64,000 nt of DNA from Burkholderia sp. USMB20 (GCF_000949135.2 NZ_JTAN02000012.1:372001-436000); one strand, 5' to 3'; positions 16,568-27,297 are shown, numbered from the stretch's first letter. Notes: a model not told the origin generated them from the sequence alone. Numbers and translations are program-made.

Positions 16568-17536
16568 ATGCCAGCCGCTCCGCGCTCGATCCTGATCCTC
16601 GCGTTCCCCCGTGCGCAGTTGCTCGACGTGACCGGGCCGCTGCAGGTGTTCGCCTCCGTCAACGAACTCGCGCAGGAGCGCGGTCGGCCCGCGCCGTATG
16701 CGCCGCGCGTCGTGGCCGCCGAGGCGGGGCCGGTCGAGACGTCCTCGGGGCTCGTCGTGATGGCCGATTCGCTGCGCTCGGCCGGGCGGCCCGACACGGT
16801 GATCGTGGCCGGCGGCAAGGGCGTGCAGGCCGCGTCGCGCGATGCGCGCACGGTGCGCTGGGTCCGGCAGCAGGCGCAGCGCGCGCGACGTGTCGCGTCG
16901 GTCTGCACCGGCGCGTTCCTGCTCGCCGAGGCCGGTCTGCTCGACGGGCGGCGCGCGGTCACGCACTGGGCGCGCTGCGACGAATTCGCCGCGCGCTATC
17001 CGAACGTGCGCGTCGAGCCCGATCCGATCTTCATCCGCGAAGGCGCGCTATGGACGTCGGCCGGCGTGACGGCCGGCATCGATCTCGCGCTCGCGCTGGT
17101 CGAGGAGGATCTCGGGCGGGCGATCGCGCTCGATGCCGCGCGCGAACTCGTCGTGTTCCTGAAGCGGCCGGGCGGGCAGGCGCAGTTCAGCGCGATGCTG
17201 TCGATGCAGCGCACCGACGACCGCTTCGGCGAACTGCATGCGTGGATCGCCGAGCACCTGACGGCCGACCTGTCGGTGCCGGCGCTCGCCGAGCGCGTCA
17301 GCATGAGCGAACGCAGCTTCGTGCGGCACTACCGCGCGGGGACCGGCCGCACGCCCGCGCGCGCGGTCGAACAGATTCGCGTCGAGGCTGCGCAGCGCTT
17401 GCTCGGCGAAACCGCGTGGCCCGTCAAACGGATCGCCACGCGGTGCGGCTTCGGTTCGGAAGAGACGCTGCGGCGCAGTTTCGTGCGCGTGCTCGGCGTG
17501 TCGCCGCAGGGCTATCGCGAGCGGTTCGTGCGGTAA
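16568..17536 (+). CDS. GlxA family transcriptional regulator
   Basis: 322 residues: an N-terminal DJ-1/PfpI-like ligand domain (about 1-185, with VCTGAF at the position of the enzyme's nucleophile elbow) and a C-terminal AraC-type DNA-binding domain (about 215-315; LAERVSMSERSFVRHYR and IATRCGFGSEETLRRSF are the two helix-turn-helix units). Start at the ATG at 16568. Divergent from inhA, and its sensor domain is a homologue of InhA, so it probably senses the same compound and activates that gene. Confidence 0.88.
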   Translation: MPAAPRSILILAFPRAQLLDVTGPLQVFASVNELAQERGRPAPYAPRVVAAEAGPVETSSGLVVMADSLRSAGRPDTVIVAGGKGVQAASRDARTVRWVRQQAQRARRVASVCTGAFLLAEAGLLDGRRAVTHWARCDEFAARYPNVRVEPDPIFIREGALWTSAGVTAGIDLALALVEEDLGRAIALDAARELVVFLKRPGGQAQFSAMLSMQRTDDRFGELHAWIAEHLTADLSVPALAERVSMSERSFVRHYRAGTGRTPARAVEQIRVEAAQRLLGETAWPVKRIATRCGFGSEETLRRSFVRVLGVSPQGYRERFVR

Positions 17537-17733
17537 CGTGCCGGTGCGCGGCGAGCATGCCGCGCGTGGCAACCGGGGACGGAGCCGTCGACGTTCGGAA
17601 CTGCACGAATCGCGATCACTTTCGAGTCCGAAACGCTGCGACTATTCGGGCGAGGAGAACAATGGGCGGGGGCTTGTGCCGCGCGCGTTGCGCGCTCTAT
17701 TCTGTTCCGTTGGCGATTCGAAGGGGGCGCAGC

Positions 17734-18708
17734 ATGGACCGCATCCAGGCAATGGAAGTTTTCACCCGCGTGGTCGACGCGAACAGCTTCACGCGCGCGG
17801 CCGACACGCTCGCGATGCCGCGCGCGTCGGTCACGACCATCATCCAGAATCTCGAGGCGCTGCTCGGCGTGCGCCTGATGCACCGGACGACGCGCCGGCT
17901 GTCGCTGACGCCGGAGGGCGCCGCGTATTACGAGCACTGCGTGAAGATCATCTCGGAGATCGCGGAAGCCGACGCGAGTTTCCAGACCGGCAACCGCAAG
18001 CCGAGCGGCGTGCTGCGCGTCCACATGCCGAGTTCGCTCGGGCGGCGCGTCGTGCTGCCGGCGCTGTCGATCTTCCGGCAGCGCTATCCGGACATCACGC
18101 TCGACCTCGGCCTGGCGGACCGCTACGTGGATCCGGTCGAGGAGGGTATCGACTGCATGATCCGGGTCGGGCCGCTCGAAGATTCGTCGATGGTCGCGCG
18201 GCGGATCGGCATGCTCAAGCGCGTGACCTGCGCGTCGCCCGACTATCTCGCGCGTCACGGCGAGCCGCAGGAGATCGCCGACCTGGCCGACCACCATGCG
18301 GTGAATTTCCGCGCGAGTCACGGCGCGCGTGCGATTCCGTGGGTGTTCATGATCGAGGGCAAGCCGGTCGAGGTGCGGATGAACGGCAGTGTCACCGTGA
18401 ACGATTCGGATGCGTACGTGACGTGCGGGGTCGAAGGGTTCGGGATGATCCAGCCGACGCTGTTCATGGTGCTGCCGAACCTGCGCGACGGCACGCTGGT
18501 CGAGGTGCTGCCCGATTGCAATCCGAAGCCCAAGCCGATCTCGATCGTGTATCCGCACAACCGGCATCTGTCGCAGAAGGTGCGCGTGTTCGCGGACTGG
18601 ATCGCGGAGCTGTTCGAGTCGACGCCGGCGCTGGAGGGCGGGGAGAACTGGCGGGGGAAGGTGCGGGCGGAGGTGCCCGACGCGCAGCGCGGGGCGGTGG
18701 TCGCTTAG
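17734..18708 (+). CDS. LysR family transcriptional regulator
   Basis: 324 residues: helix-turn-helix at about 5-63 (FTRAADTLAMPRASVTTIIQ) and a substrate-binding domain with the VDPVEEGIDCMIRVGPL and SIVYPHNRHLSQKVRVF segments of the CrgA-like subgroup. The C-terminus carries about 25 extra hydrophilic residues. A GGGGGCG stretch lies before the ATG at 17734. It stands alone, between the GlxA-type regulator and a convergent hypothetical gene, so its target cannot be read from context. Confidence 0.88.
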   Translation: MDRIQAMEVFTRVVDANSFTRAADTLAMPRASVTTIIQNLEALLGVRLMHRTTRRLSLTPEGAAYYEHCVKIISEIAEADASFQTGNRKPSGVLRVHMPSSLGRRVVLPALSIFRQRYPDITLDLGLADRYVDPVEEGIDCMIRVGPLEDSSMVARRIGMLKRVTCASPDYLARHGEPQEIADLADHHAVNFRASHGARAIPWVFMIEGKPVEVRMNGSVTVNDSDAYVTCGVEGFGMIQPTLFMVLPNLRDGTLVEVLPDCNPKPKPISIVYPHNRHLSQKVRVFADWIAELFESTPALEGGENWRGKVRAEVPDAQRGAVVA

Positions 18709-18818
18709 GGCGGCGGTACGCTGCCGGGCGTTGACGATGAAGGTGAGTGAGGTCGTGAACGCCTCATCTCGTCTTCATCGGTCGTCGGGCTGGTGAGCCG
18801 TGCCGCGCAATGGCGCGT

Positions 18819-19592
18819 CTACCAGCGGATCGCGTACGGATTGTCGCCGAGCGCCCAGTGTCCGTTGCCGTCACGTTCGATGAGAATCCCCTTGTGCGCC
18901 CAGCCATCCTTTTCGGGGTAGAACGACAGGGAGTCCATGAGGTCCGGGTCTGCCAGCCACGGCGTGGCATGCTGATCCGGTTTCCACAGGAAGTTGACCC
19001 ACGAAACCAGGTGCGGATTGTCGTCGAACGGATTCTTCATCGGCTCGATGAATTTCTCGACGCCGCCGTAGGTCACGTGCGCGCAGAACAAATTGATCAT
19101 GTACAGGACACTCCCGCCGGGAGCGGACGCGTCCTTGCTCTCGAATTCCCTGTACCGATAGAACGCCTTGCCGGCCGGCGTGAGCTCGATATGGCTCAGC
19201 GGGACATTCGTGTCATGCGGCTCGTAGTCCGGATTTCTGATCGTCGGCTTGCCCCGGCCCGCGTTGAATTTCACGGTAATCAGGCCACGGTTGATCAACG
19301 CCTGCACGTCCTTTCTCACCACACCGTCGACTCTCAGCAATTCCTTCGCGTTCACGTCCGCGGGTAGTTCGGCGCCGGCCAGGCCGACGCAGGCGTCCGT
19401 TGGCGCGGTGTTCTTGTCCGCGAGCGCGACTTTCAGGATGTCGTCGATCGTGCGCTTGTCCAGATCGTCTCGCGTCGTCATGAAGCGCGCGCCGAAAAAT
19501 GCAGCGACCGCGATCGCGACGCCCGCCACCAGCCACGGTTTTCGCGTACGTCGAACGGACTGGTCGTGCTTCGATTCGTTGTGTTCAGTCAT
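18819..19592 (-). CDS. Hypothetical membrane-anchored protein, low GC
   Basis: 257 residues, not recognised. A charged N-terminus (KHDQSVRRTRK) precedes one membrane segment (about 19-35), so the rest should lie in the periplasm. The body is rich in aromatic residues, with two cysteines (in TDACVGL and NLFCAHV) that could pair. Two 60-base stretches I counted are 53% and 57% GC, below the neighbouring genes, and codon choice is mixed, which suggests transfer. It lies on the 3' side of tRNA-Met. It resembles in style the accessory proteins around type VI effectors but shows no motif to support that. Confidence 0.6.
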   Translation of the reverse strand: MTEHNESKHDQSVRRTRKPWLVAGVAIAVAAFFGARFMTTRDDLDKRTIDDILKVALADKNTAPTDACVGLAGAELPADVNAKELLRVDGVVRKDVQALINRGLITVKFNAGRGKPTIRNPDYEPHDTNVPLSHIELTPAGKAFYRYREFESKDASAPGGSVLYMINLFCAHVTYGGVEKFIEPMKNPFDDNPHLVSWVNFLWKPDQHATPWLADPDLMDSLSFYPEKDGWAHKGILIERDGNGHWALGDNPYAIRW

Positions 19593-19946
19593 GGGATTGT
19601 TGTTATCTGTGTTGCCGACCGGATCCGATTGCCTCGGTTCGAATCAAATCGGGATGGCCGCGAGCCCGTCGGTGCTCGGCGTTCGAACCGCACTGTAACG
19701 CAGGTAGTCGACGACGATGATTCGCGAGGCCGAACGGATGGGCCCGGCGTGATGAATGGCGCTGGATTTCGGTTGGCAGGAGGAGGACGGAGGTCGCTCG
19801 TGCCTATGCGCGACTCGGGCGAACCGGATGCTGGATGTCGCGTGCGTGGCGCCGCGTGGTCGGCTGGAGGGCGATGGATGCCGCGCGCGGATCGCGGAGC
19901 AATGAAAAAAGCCGCTGATCCTTTCGGAACAGCGGCTTTTCGCATT
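19593..19946. other. Intergenic region upstream of tRNA-Met 3' end
   Basis: Apart from the tRNA terminator at 19905-19940, this 354-base region shows no gene. I looked for a second copy of the tRNA 3' end (GGTGGCGAATCAGGG) that would mark an integrated element and found none here. Confidence 0.4.
19905..19940 (-). terminator. Rho-independent terminator of tRNA-Met
   Basis: Eleven-base perfect stem AAAAGCCGCTG (19907-19917) with CAGCGGCTTTT (19930-19940), 12-base loop. On the minus strand the stem is followed by a run of six T, directly downstream of the tRNA. Confidence 0.85.
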
Positions 19947-20023
<77 letters not shown>

Positions 20024-20147
20024 GAAGACTTGAATTATGCTGATGTGCCGCCGGGCTGTCAACACCTTTTTTCATCTTCCCTGAAAAAAGTTGCCGGCGG
20101 CCCGTTCGGGCAGTGTAGCGGGCGGGGTGGCCGCCCGCTACCCGACC

Positions 20148-21806
20148 TCAATCCTGCGCGTAGATATTGGAGTCCTTCGTCTCCTTGACGAACAGCACAC
20201 CGATCACGAACGTGGCCAGCGCGATCACGATCGGATACCAGAGCCCCGAGTAGATGTTGCCCTTCGCCGCGACGATCGCGAATGCGGTCGCCGGCAGGAA
20301 GCCGCCGAACCAGCCGTTGCCGATGTGATACGGCAGCGACATCGACGTGTAGCGGATCCGCGTCGGGAACATCTCGACCAGCATCGCCGCGATCGGGCCG
20401 TAGACCATCGTCACGTAGATCACGAGGATCGTCAGGATCACGATCGTCATCGGCCAGTTGAGCTGCGCCGGGTCGGCCTTGGCCGGGTAGCCGGCCGCCT
20501 TCAGCGTCGACGCGAGCGTCTTGTCGAACGCCGCGCCTTGCGCCTTCGCGTCGGCCGCCTTGCCGTCATACGCGGGGATCACCGTATCGCCGACCTTGAT
20601 CTGCGAGGTCGTGCCAGCCGGTGCCGCGACGTTCTCGTAGTTCAGGCCGGCCTTCGCGAGCGCGCTCTTCGCGATGTCGCACGAGTTCGTGAACTTCGAC
20701 GTGCCCACCGGGTTGAACTGGAACGAGCAGGTGGCCGGATCGGCGAGGACCGTGATCGGCGCCTTCTGCGTCGCGAGTTCGAGCTGCGGGTTCGCGTAGT
20801 GCGTGAGCGCCTTGAACAGCGGGAAGTAGGTGAGCGCCGCGATCAGGCAGCCCGCGAGGATGATCGGCTTGCGGCCGATCTTGTCCGACAGCGAGCCGAA
20901 GAACAGGAAGAACGGCGTGCCGATCAGGAGGGCGATCGCGATCAGGATGTTCGCGCTGGCGCCGTCGACCTTCAGCGTCTGCGTGAGGAAGAACAGCGCG
21001 TAGAACTGGCCCGTGTACCACACGACGGCCTGGCCGGCGGTCAGGCCGACGAGCGCGAGGATCACGAGCTTCAGGTTCTTCCACTGGCCGAACGCTTCGG
21101 TCAGCGGCGCCTTCGACGTCTTGCCTTCCGCCTTGATGCGCAGGAACACCGGCGATTCGTTCAGCTGCAGCCGGATCCACACCGACACCGCGAGCAGCGC
21201 GATCGATGCGACGAACGGCACGCGCCAGCCCCAGCTGCCGAACGCTTCCTCGCCGATGAAGGTGCGCACGCCGAGGATCACGAGCAGCGACAGGAACAGG
21301 CCGAGCGTCGCGGTCGTCTGGATCCACGCGGTGTAGAAGCCGCGGCGGTTCGCCGGCGCATGCTCGGCGACGTAGGTCGCCGCGCCGCCGTACTCGCCGC
21401 CGAGCGCGAGGCCCTGCAGCAGCCGCATCGCGATGAAGATCACGGGCGCCGCGATGCCGATCGATGCGTAGCCGGGCAGGAAGCCGACCACGAAGGTCGA
21501 GATGCCCATGATCACGATCGTCACGAGGAACGTGTGCTTGCGGCCGACGAGGTCGCCGAGCCGGCCGAACACGATCGCGCCGAACGGACGCACGGCGAAC
21601 CCGGCCGCGAAGCCGAGCAGCGTGAAGATGAAGGCCGCGGTCGGATTGACTCCGGAGAAGAAGCTCTTGCTGATGTAGGCCGCGAGTGAGCCGGCCAGGT
21701 AAAAGTCGTACCACTCGAACACGGTGCCGAGCGACGACGCGAAGATCACCTTCTTCTCTTCGCCCGTCATCGGCGAGTGCGAAATTTGCCCGCCTAACGT
21801 TGCCAT
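20148..21806 (-). CDS. MHS-family MFS transporter with large extracytoplasmic insert
   Basis: 552 residues, longer than the usual 430-450 of metabolite:H+ symporters. The SSLGTVFEWYDFYLAG start and the RPFGAIVFGRLGDLVGRKHTF signature are canonical for the MHS branch. About 110 hydrophilic residues (roughly 335-445) are inserted between membrane helices of the C-terminal half, with two cysteines (TCSFQF, NSCDI) that could form a disulfide outside the cytoplasm. It lies downstream of, and on the same strand as, the TctD/TctE-like two-component genes, a typical arrangement for regulated carboxylate uptake. Confidence 0.85.
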   Translation of the reverse strand: MATLGGQISHSPMTGEEKKVIFASSLGTVFEWYDFYLAGSLAAYISKSFFSGVNPTAAFIFTLLGFAAGFAVRPFGAIVFGRLGDLVGRKHTFLVTIVIMGISTFVVGFLPGYASIGIAAPVIFIAMRLLQGLALGGEYGGAATYVAEHAPANRRGFYTAWIQTTATLGLFLSLLVILGVRTFIGEEAFGSWGWRVPFVASIALLAVSVWIRLQLNESPVFLRIKAEGKTSKAPLTEAFGQWKNLKLVILALVGLTAGQAVVWYTGQFYALFFLTQTLKVDGASANILIAIALLIGTPFFLFFGSLSDKIGRKPIILAGCLIAALTYFPLFKALTHYANPQLELATQKAPITVLADPATCSFQFNPVGTSKFTNSCDIAKSALAKAGLNYENVAAPAGTTSQIKVGDTVIPAYDGKAADAKAQGAAFDKTLASTLKAAGYPAKADPAQLNWPMTIVILTILVIYVTMVYGPIAAMLVEMFPTRIRYTSMSLPYHIGNGWFGGFLPATAFAIVAAKGNIYSGLWYPIVIALATFVIGVLFVKETKDSNIYAQD

Positions 21807-22044
21807 GAATCGTCTCCAAGTCCCTTGATATAGATGTGTGGCCGCCTTGGGTGGGCGGGCCTGTCGACGATTATTGGCACGGAAACTTACGGCGCACTGA
21901 CTCGCGGGCGCAAAACGACTGCACGTTAACCCGCGCCGAATCGGCCGTTTCGTGCCCCGATCGTGTCGCGGCAGGGCGGTAAAACGCCGGTTTCGATGCG
22001 ATCGCGGCGCGTATGCGGCGGTATGCGGTTCGGATCCGCCCGTA

Positions 22045-23598
22045 TCAGGATCGATCCGCGGCGGTATCCGACAACGGCAGGCTGACGTGCACGAGCGTGC
22101 CAGCGAGGCGCGGTGCGCTCTGATAGACGTGATCGTCGAGCGTCAGCGTGCCGCCGTGCTGCGCGGCGATCTCGCGCACGATCGCGAGCCCGAGGCCGCT
22201 GCCGTCGCCTTCTCGGCCGAGGATCCGGTAGAAGCGCTCGACCACGCGCTCGCGTTCGCCGGCCGGGATGCCGGGGCCCGTATCTTCCACTTCGAGATGC
22301 ACGCGCCGCGCCGCGGGCTCGGCCCGCACGCGCACCGTGATGCGGCCGCCTTCGGGCGTGTAGCGGATCGCGTTGTCGACCAGGTTGCCGAGCATCTCGC
22401 GCAGCATCACGGGATTGCCGTCGACGTCGAGCGGCGTATCGTCCTCCGGGCCTTCGTAGCCGAGGTCCATGCGCTTCGCGAGCGCGGCCTGCACCCAGTC
22501 GCGCACCGTGCGGCGCGCGAGCGCCCCGATCTCGACCGGCTCGAAGGTCAGCCCGCTCGCGCGGTTCTCGGCGCGCGCGAGCGCGAGCAGCTGCGTGACG
22601 AGCCGGGCTGCCTGCTCGGAGCTCGTCGCGATCTGCTCGAGCGAACGCTGGACGTCGGGCGGCACGGGATGGCGCAACGCGAACTCGGCCTGCGTGCGCA
22701 GCCCCGCGAGCGGCGTCTTCATCTGGTGCGCGGCGTCGGCGATGAAGCGCTTCTGCAGCGCCATGTTCTGTTCGAGGCGCGCGAGCAGGTCGTTGAACGA
22801 CGTGACGAGCGGCTCGATCTCGGGCGGCGCGCGCTGCGCCTCGACAGGCGACAGGTCGTCGGGCCGCCGCGCGCGGATGTGCGCCTGCAGCGCGTTGAGC
22901 GGCGCGAGCCCGCGCGACAGCCCGAACCACACGAGCAGGATCGCGAGCGGCAGGATCACGAACTGCGGCAGGATCACGCCCTTGATGATGTCGTTCGCGA
23001 GCGCGTTGCGCTTGTCGAGCGTCTCGCCGACCTGCACGAGCACGGGCTGCGTGCTGCTCGACTCCGGCAGCGCGACGGTCGTATACGCGACGCGCACGTC
23101 GTTGCCGCGCAGCAGGTCGTCGCGGAACACGACGACGCCCGGCGGCGGGCGGTCCTCGTCGCGCGGCAGCGGCATGTCGGCCTCGCCCGCGACCAGCTCG
23201 CCGCGCGTGCCGAGCACCTGGAAGTAAACGCTGTCGACGTTGTCCGCGCGCAGGAAGTCGCGCGTCTGCTGCGGCAGCGTCAGCTCGGCGACGCCGTTGA
23301 CCGGATGGATCTGCCGCGCGAGCACGTACGCGTTGGTCTCGAGCGCGCGGTCGAACGGGCCGTTCGCGATCGTTTTCGCGACGAGATAGGTGACGGCGAT
23401 GCTCATCGGCCACAGCAGCAGGAGCGGCGCGAGCATCCAGTCGAGGATTTCGCCGAACAGCGAGCGCGGGCGCGCGGCCTCGGGCGTATCGGTTTCGTCG
23501 GGCGGCGCGAACGGGTTCTCGTAGCGCGCGTCGCGCACGGCGTCGGCGGCGGACGATGGCTCGCCGGTCGGATGGCGGGAATGGGCCGGCGTGGCCAT
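22045..23598 (-). CDS. TctE-like sensor histidine kinase
   Basis: 517 residues. After a soluble N-terminal tail come two membrane segments (about 53-72 and 210-228) bracketing a periplasmic 2CSK_N-type sensor domain, then HAMP-like linker, HisKA with phospho-acceptor H291 (in ADAAHQMKTPL), and an HATPase_c domain (N box DNAIRYTP, G1 DTGPGIP, G2 GSGLGLAI). TctE relatives sense tricarboxylates. The start at 23598 lies 17 bases after the stop of the response regulator gene, so the two are co-expressed. Confidence 0.88.
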   Translation of the reverse strand: MATPAHSRHPTGEPSSAADAVRDARYENPFAPPDETDTPEAARPRSLFGEILDWMLAPLLLLWPMSIAVTYLVAKTIANGPFDRALETNAYVLARQIHPVNGVAELTLPQQTRDFLRADNVDSVYFQVLGTRGELVAGEADMPLPRDEDRPPPGVVVFRDDLLRGNDVRVAYTTVALPESSSTQPVLVQVGETLDKRNALANDIIKGVILPQFVILPLAILLVWFGLSRGLAPLNALQAHIRARRPDDLSPVEAQRAPPEIEPLVTSFNDLLARLEQNMALQKRFIADAAHQMKTPLAGLRTQAEFALRHPVPPDVQRSLEQIATSSEQAARLVTQLLALARAENRASGLTFEPVEIGALARRTVRDWVQAALAKRMDLGYEGPEDDTPLDVDGNPVMLREMLGNLVDNAIRYTPEGGRITVRVRAEPAARRVHLEVEDTGPGIPAGERERVVERFYRILGREGDGSGLGLAIVREIAAQHGGTLTLDDHVYQSAPRLAGTLVHVSLPLSDTAADRS

Positions 23599-23615
23599 CG
23601 CGGCGACGGCCGGGT

Positions 23616-24344
23616 TCAGCGCAGCGGCGTGCCGGCCGCCGCGGGCTGGGGCGCGGCCGCGTCGGCCGGCGCCGCGGGCGCGACTTTCTCGAGGCAGTAG
23701 CCGAGGCCGCGCACGGTGGAAATCCGCACGCCGCTCGGCTCGATCTTCTTGCGCAGCCGGTGCACGTACACTTCGATCGCGTTGTTGCTGACTTCCTCGC
23801 CCCATTCGCACAGATGGTCGACGAGCTGCTCCTTCGACACGAGCCGGCCGATGCGCTGCAGCAGCACTTCGAGCAGCCCGAGCTCGCGCGCGGACAGATC
23901 GAGCACGCGCTCGTTCGCATACGCGATGCGGCCGACCTGATCGAACGCGAGCGAGCCGTGGCGCACGACGGTCGGGCCGCCGCCCGCGCCGCGCCGGGTC
24001 AGCGCGCGCACGCGCGCCTCGAGCTCGTTGAGCGCGAACGGCTTGGCCATGTAGTCGTCCGCGCCGAGGTCGAGCCCCTTCACGCGCTCGTCGACGCTGT
24101 CGGCGGCGGTCAGGATCAGCACGGGGAGGTTGGAATTGCGCGCGCGCAGGCGCTTCAGCACGTCGAGCCCGGACATCTTGGGCAGCCCGAGATCGAGGAT
24201 CAGCAGGTCGAAGGACTGCATCGACAGCGCGGTATCGGCCTCGATACCGTTCTTCACGTGGTCGACCGCATAGCCCGATTGGCGGAGTGACCGGGTGAGG
24301 CCGTCCGCGAGTATGCTGTCGTCTTCGGCGATGAGAATTCGCAT
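23616..24344 (-). CDS. OmpR-family response regulator, TctD-like
   Basis: 242 residues: receiver domain (1-115) with acidic pocket E7/D8/D9-like residues and phospho-acceptor D51 (LILDLGLPK), K at the conserved AKPF motif, and a winged-helix output domain (about 130-222, ending GLGYCLEK). The last 20 residues are an alanine/proline-rich tail. Start at the ATG at 24344. Partner of the adjacent TctE-like kinase; the likely target is the MHS transporter gene at 20148-21806, transcribed in the same direction. Confidence 0.88.
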   Translation of the reverse strand: MRILIAEDDSILADGLTRSLRQSGYAVDHVKNGIEADTALSMQSFDLLILDLGLPKMSGLDVLKRLRARNSNLPVLILTAADSVDERVKGLDLGADDYMAKPFALNELEARVRALTRRGAGGGPTVVRHGSLAFDQVGRIAYANERVLDLSARELGLLEVLLQRIGRLVSKEQLVDHLCEWGEEVSNNAIEVYVHRLRKKIEPSGVRISTVRGLGYCLEKVAPAAPADAAAPQPAAAGTPLR

Positions 24345-24430
24345 GTTGCTGACCGATCGCCGGCGGGGCGTGCGCGCCGGCGCGGCTGTCTCCGAAGTTA
24401 TCCGTGTACAACGCAGCCTGCATTGCGGGC

Positions 24431-24459
24431 TTGCATAAAACACTGTTTTTTTATACAGT
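24431..24459 (+). promoter_or_regulatory. recA promoter with LexA (SOS) box
   Basis: The palindrome CTGTTTTTTTATACAG (24443-24458) fits the CTG-N10-CAG LexA consensus. It overlaps a likely -10 element (TACAGT, 24454-24459) placed 17 bases after TTGCAT (24431-24436). LexA bound here would block RNA polymerase until RecA-driven LexA cleavage. Confidence 0.85.
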
Positions 24460-24534
24460 GTCTGCATTCGTGGGCAGCGCTTGAAAGCGGGCGCGCCTCT
24501 GACAGACGCTGCTCATCATAGCAAAGGACGATTC

Positions 24535-25604
<1,070 letters not shown>

Positions 25605-25605
<1 letters not shown>

Positions 25606-26474
25606 TGGTCGGGCGCCGAGGTCACGCTGGCGAACCGGACCCGAGCGACGCGCCCGACACGGCGGGCCGCTCCGGCCGGCGAGCCGCATCCTCGGGTGCC
25701 GACCGGCGGGGCGCGGGCAGTCAGTCCGCGCACCGCACCGCGACGAGGGCATCCGACGATGCCCTCGTTTCGTTTGAGATCACCGCACCGGTCGATCCGT
25801 TCGACGACGACGAATCGTTCGACGCGCACGACCGGTCGCGCCGTCGCGTGTCCGGTGTCGGCTTCCCGGGCGAGCGCGCAGCCGATGCGGCGGCGTCGAT
25901 CAAGGAAGATGTGTATACGCGCAGCAGCCAGCATCCGCGTCGCACACGCCGTGCGGCCGGCGGTTCAGGCAGCGCTGCTTCCGGCGACGAGTCCGGCGCC
26001 ACCGGGCGCAAGTCGTCGAAACCGCCGCGTTCGCTGAAGGGCCGCGCACTCGGCTATCTGTCACGGCGCGAATACAGCCGCGCCGAACTCGCGCGCAAGC
26101 TCGCGCCGTACGTCTGCGAGGACGAATCGGTCGAGCCGGTGCTCGATGCGCTGGAACAGGAAGGCTGGCTGTCCGATGCACGCTTTGCCGAGAGCCTCGT
26201 GCATCGCCGCGCATCGCGCGTCGGCGTCGCACGCATCGTCAGCGAACTGAAGCGCCATGCGGTCGGCGACAACCTCGTCGAGGAAGTGAATGCGCAGTTG
26301 CGCGAGACCGAGTGGACGCGCGCGCAGGCCGTCTGGCGCAAGAAATTCGGTGCACTGCCGCAAACGCCCGCCGAGCGCGCGAAGCAGGCGCGCTTCCTTG
26401 CCGCGCGCGGCTTTTCGAGCGCGACCATCGTGAAGTTGCTGAAGGTTGGCGACGATTTCCCGATCGACGACTGA
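25605..26474 (+). CDS. recX: Regulatory protein RecX with long N-terminal extension
   Basis: 289 residues if it starts at the ATG at 25605, which overlaps the recA stop (TGATG); a GTG three bases earlier is the alternative. The C-terminal 150 residues are the RecX three-helix repeats (LKGRALGYLSRREYSRAEL, LEQEGWLSDARFAESLVHRR), which bind and restrain RecA filaments. The first 135 or so residues are low-complexity, rich in Ser, Arg, Ala and Asp, unlike E. coli RecX (166 residues). There is no other methionine in the whole frame, so a shorter product would need a GTG or similar start. Confidence 0.88.
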
Positions 26475-26620
26475 CCGCTTCGGTCGCGCGCGCTGCGCGC
26501 GATTTTGCTGCAATGCAACCGTTTCCGGACAGGCGGGAATACCCGCCGTCGCGGCCGGATGCCTCAAATACCCAATATGCTAAAATCCACGGGTTTTCCT
26601 CTTCGGCCTCAACCTCCAGC

Positions 26621-27229
26621 ATGCCGCTATCCGAGCCCGTGCCCCGTCAGTTGCGACATCGACGCGCAATCCGAGCGGAAGCCTACGAGCGCGACGACGG
26701 CTTGTGGGACATCGAAGCCTGCCTGACCGACCACAAGCCGCGCGATGTCGCGCTTGCGTCGGGCATCCGGCCCCAGGGCCTGCCGATCCACGAACTCTGG
26801 CTGCGCGTGACCATCGATCGTGACCTCAATGTCGTCGACGCCGAAGCGTCTTCGGAGTGGGTTCCCTATCCCGGTCACTGTCAATCCGCCCCTCCCGCCT
26901 ATCGGGCCCTCATCGGGCTCAACCTCTTCCGCAATTTCCGCCGCAACGCGAACCGGCTGCTCGCCGGCGTCGCGGGCTGTTCCCATCTGACCGAACTGTG
27001 CGCCGTGCTGCCGACGGCAGCGATCCAGGCGTTCGCCGGTGACGTGTGGAACGTGCGCGAAGAGGGCGGCGAAGGGCCGGACCATGACGGCGAGCACGTC
27101 GAGCCGCCTTTCCAGCTCGGCCGCTGCCGGGCATTGCGGTTCGACGGCGAGGTCGTGCGGCAGTACTACCCGCGGTGGTACGGCCCGCTTCGGCCGGATC
27201 TGCCCGGTGAGGGCAGCACGAAGGAATGA
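26621..27229 (+). CDS. DUF2889 family protein
   Basis: 202 residues recognised as DUF2889: the opening HRRAIRAEAYERDDGLWDIEACLTD and the central VTIDRDLNVVDAE block are family features. Soluble, no signal or membrane segment, function unknown. Start at the ATG at 26621, before the conserved N-terminus. A TATGCTAAAAT element about 40 bases upstream looks like a -10 region. Lies 68 bases before sucC in the same direction but is probably a separate unit. Confidence 0.85.
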   Translation: MPLSEPVPRQLRHRRAIRAEAYERDDGLWDIEACLTDHKPRDVALASGIRPQGLPIHELWLRVTIDRDLNVVDAEASSEWVPYPGHCQSAPPAYRALIGLNLFRNFRRNANRLLAGVAGCSHLTELCAVLPTAAIQAFAGDVWNVREEGGEGPDHDGEHVEPPFQLGRCRALRFDGEVVRQYYPRWYGPLRPDLPGEGSTKE

Positions 27230-27297
27230 ACGGAAATCATTCGAAGAAGCGTCTTAAGCGACATTTCATCCAACTCTCAGACTGAAGGGAATCACGC

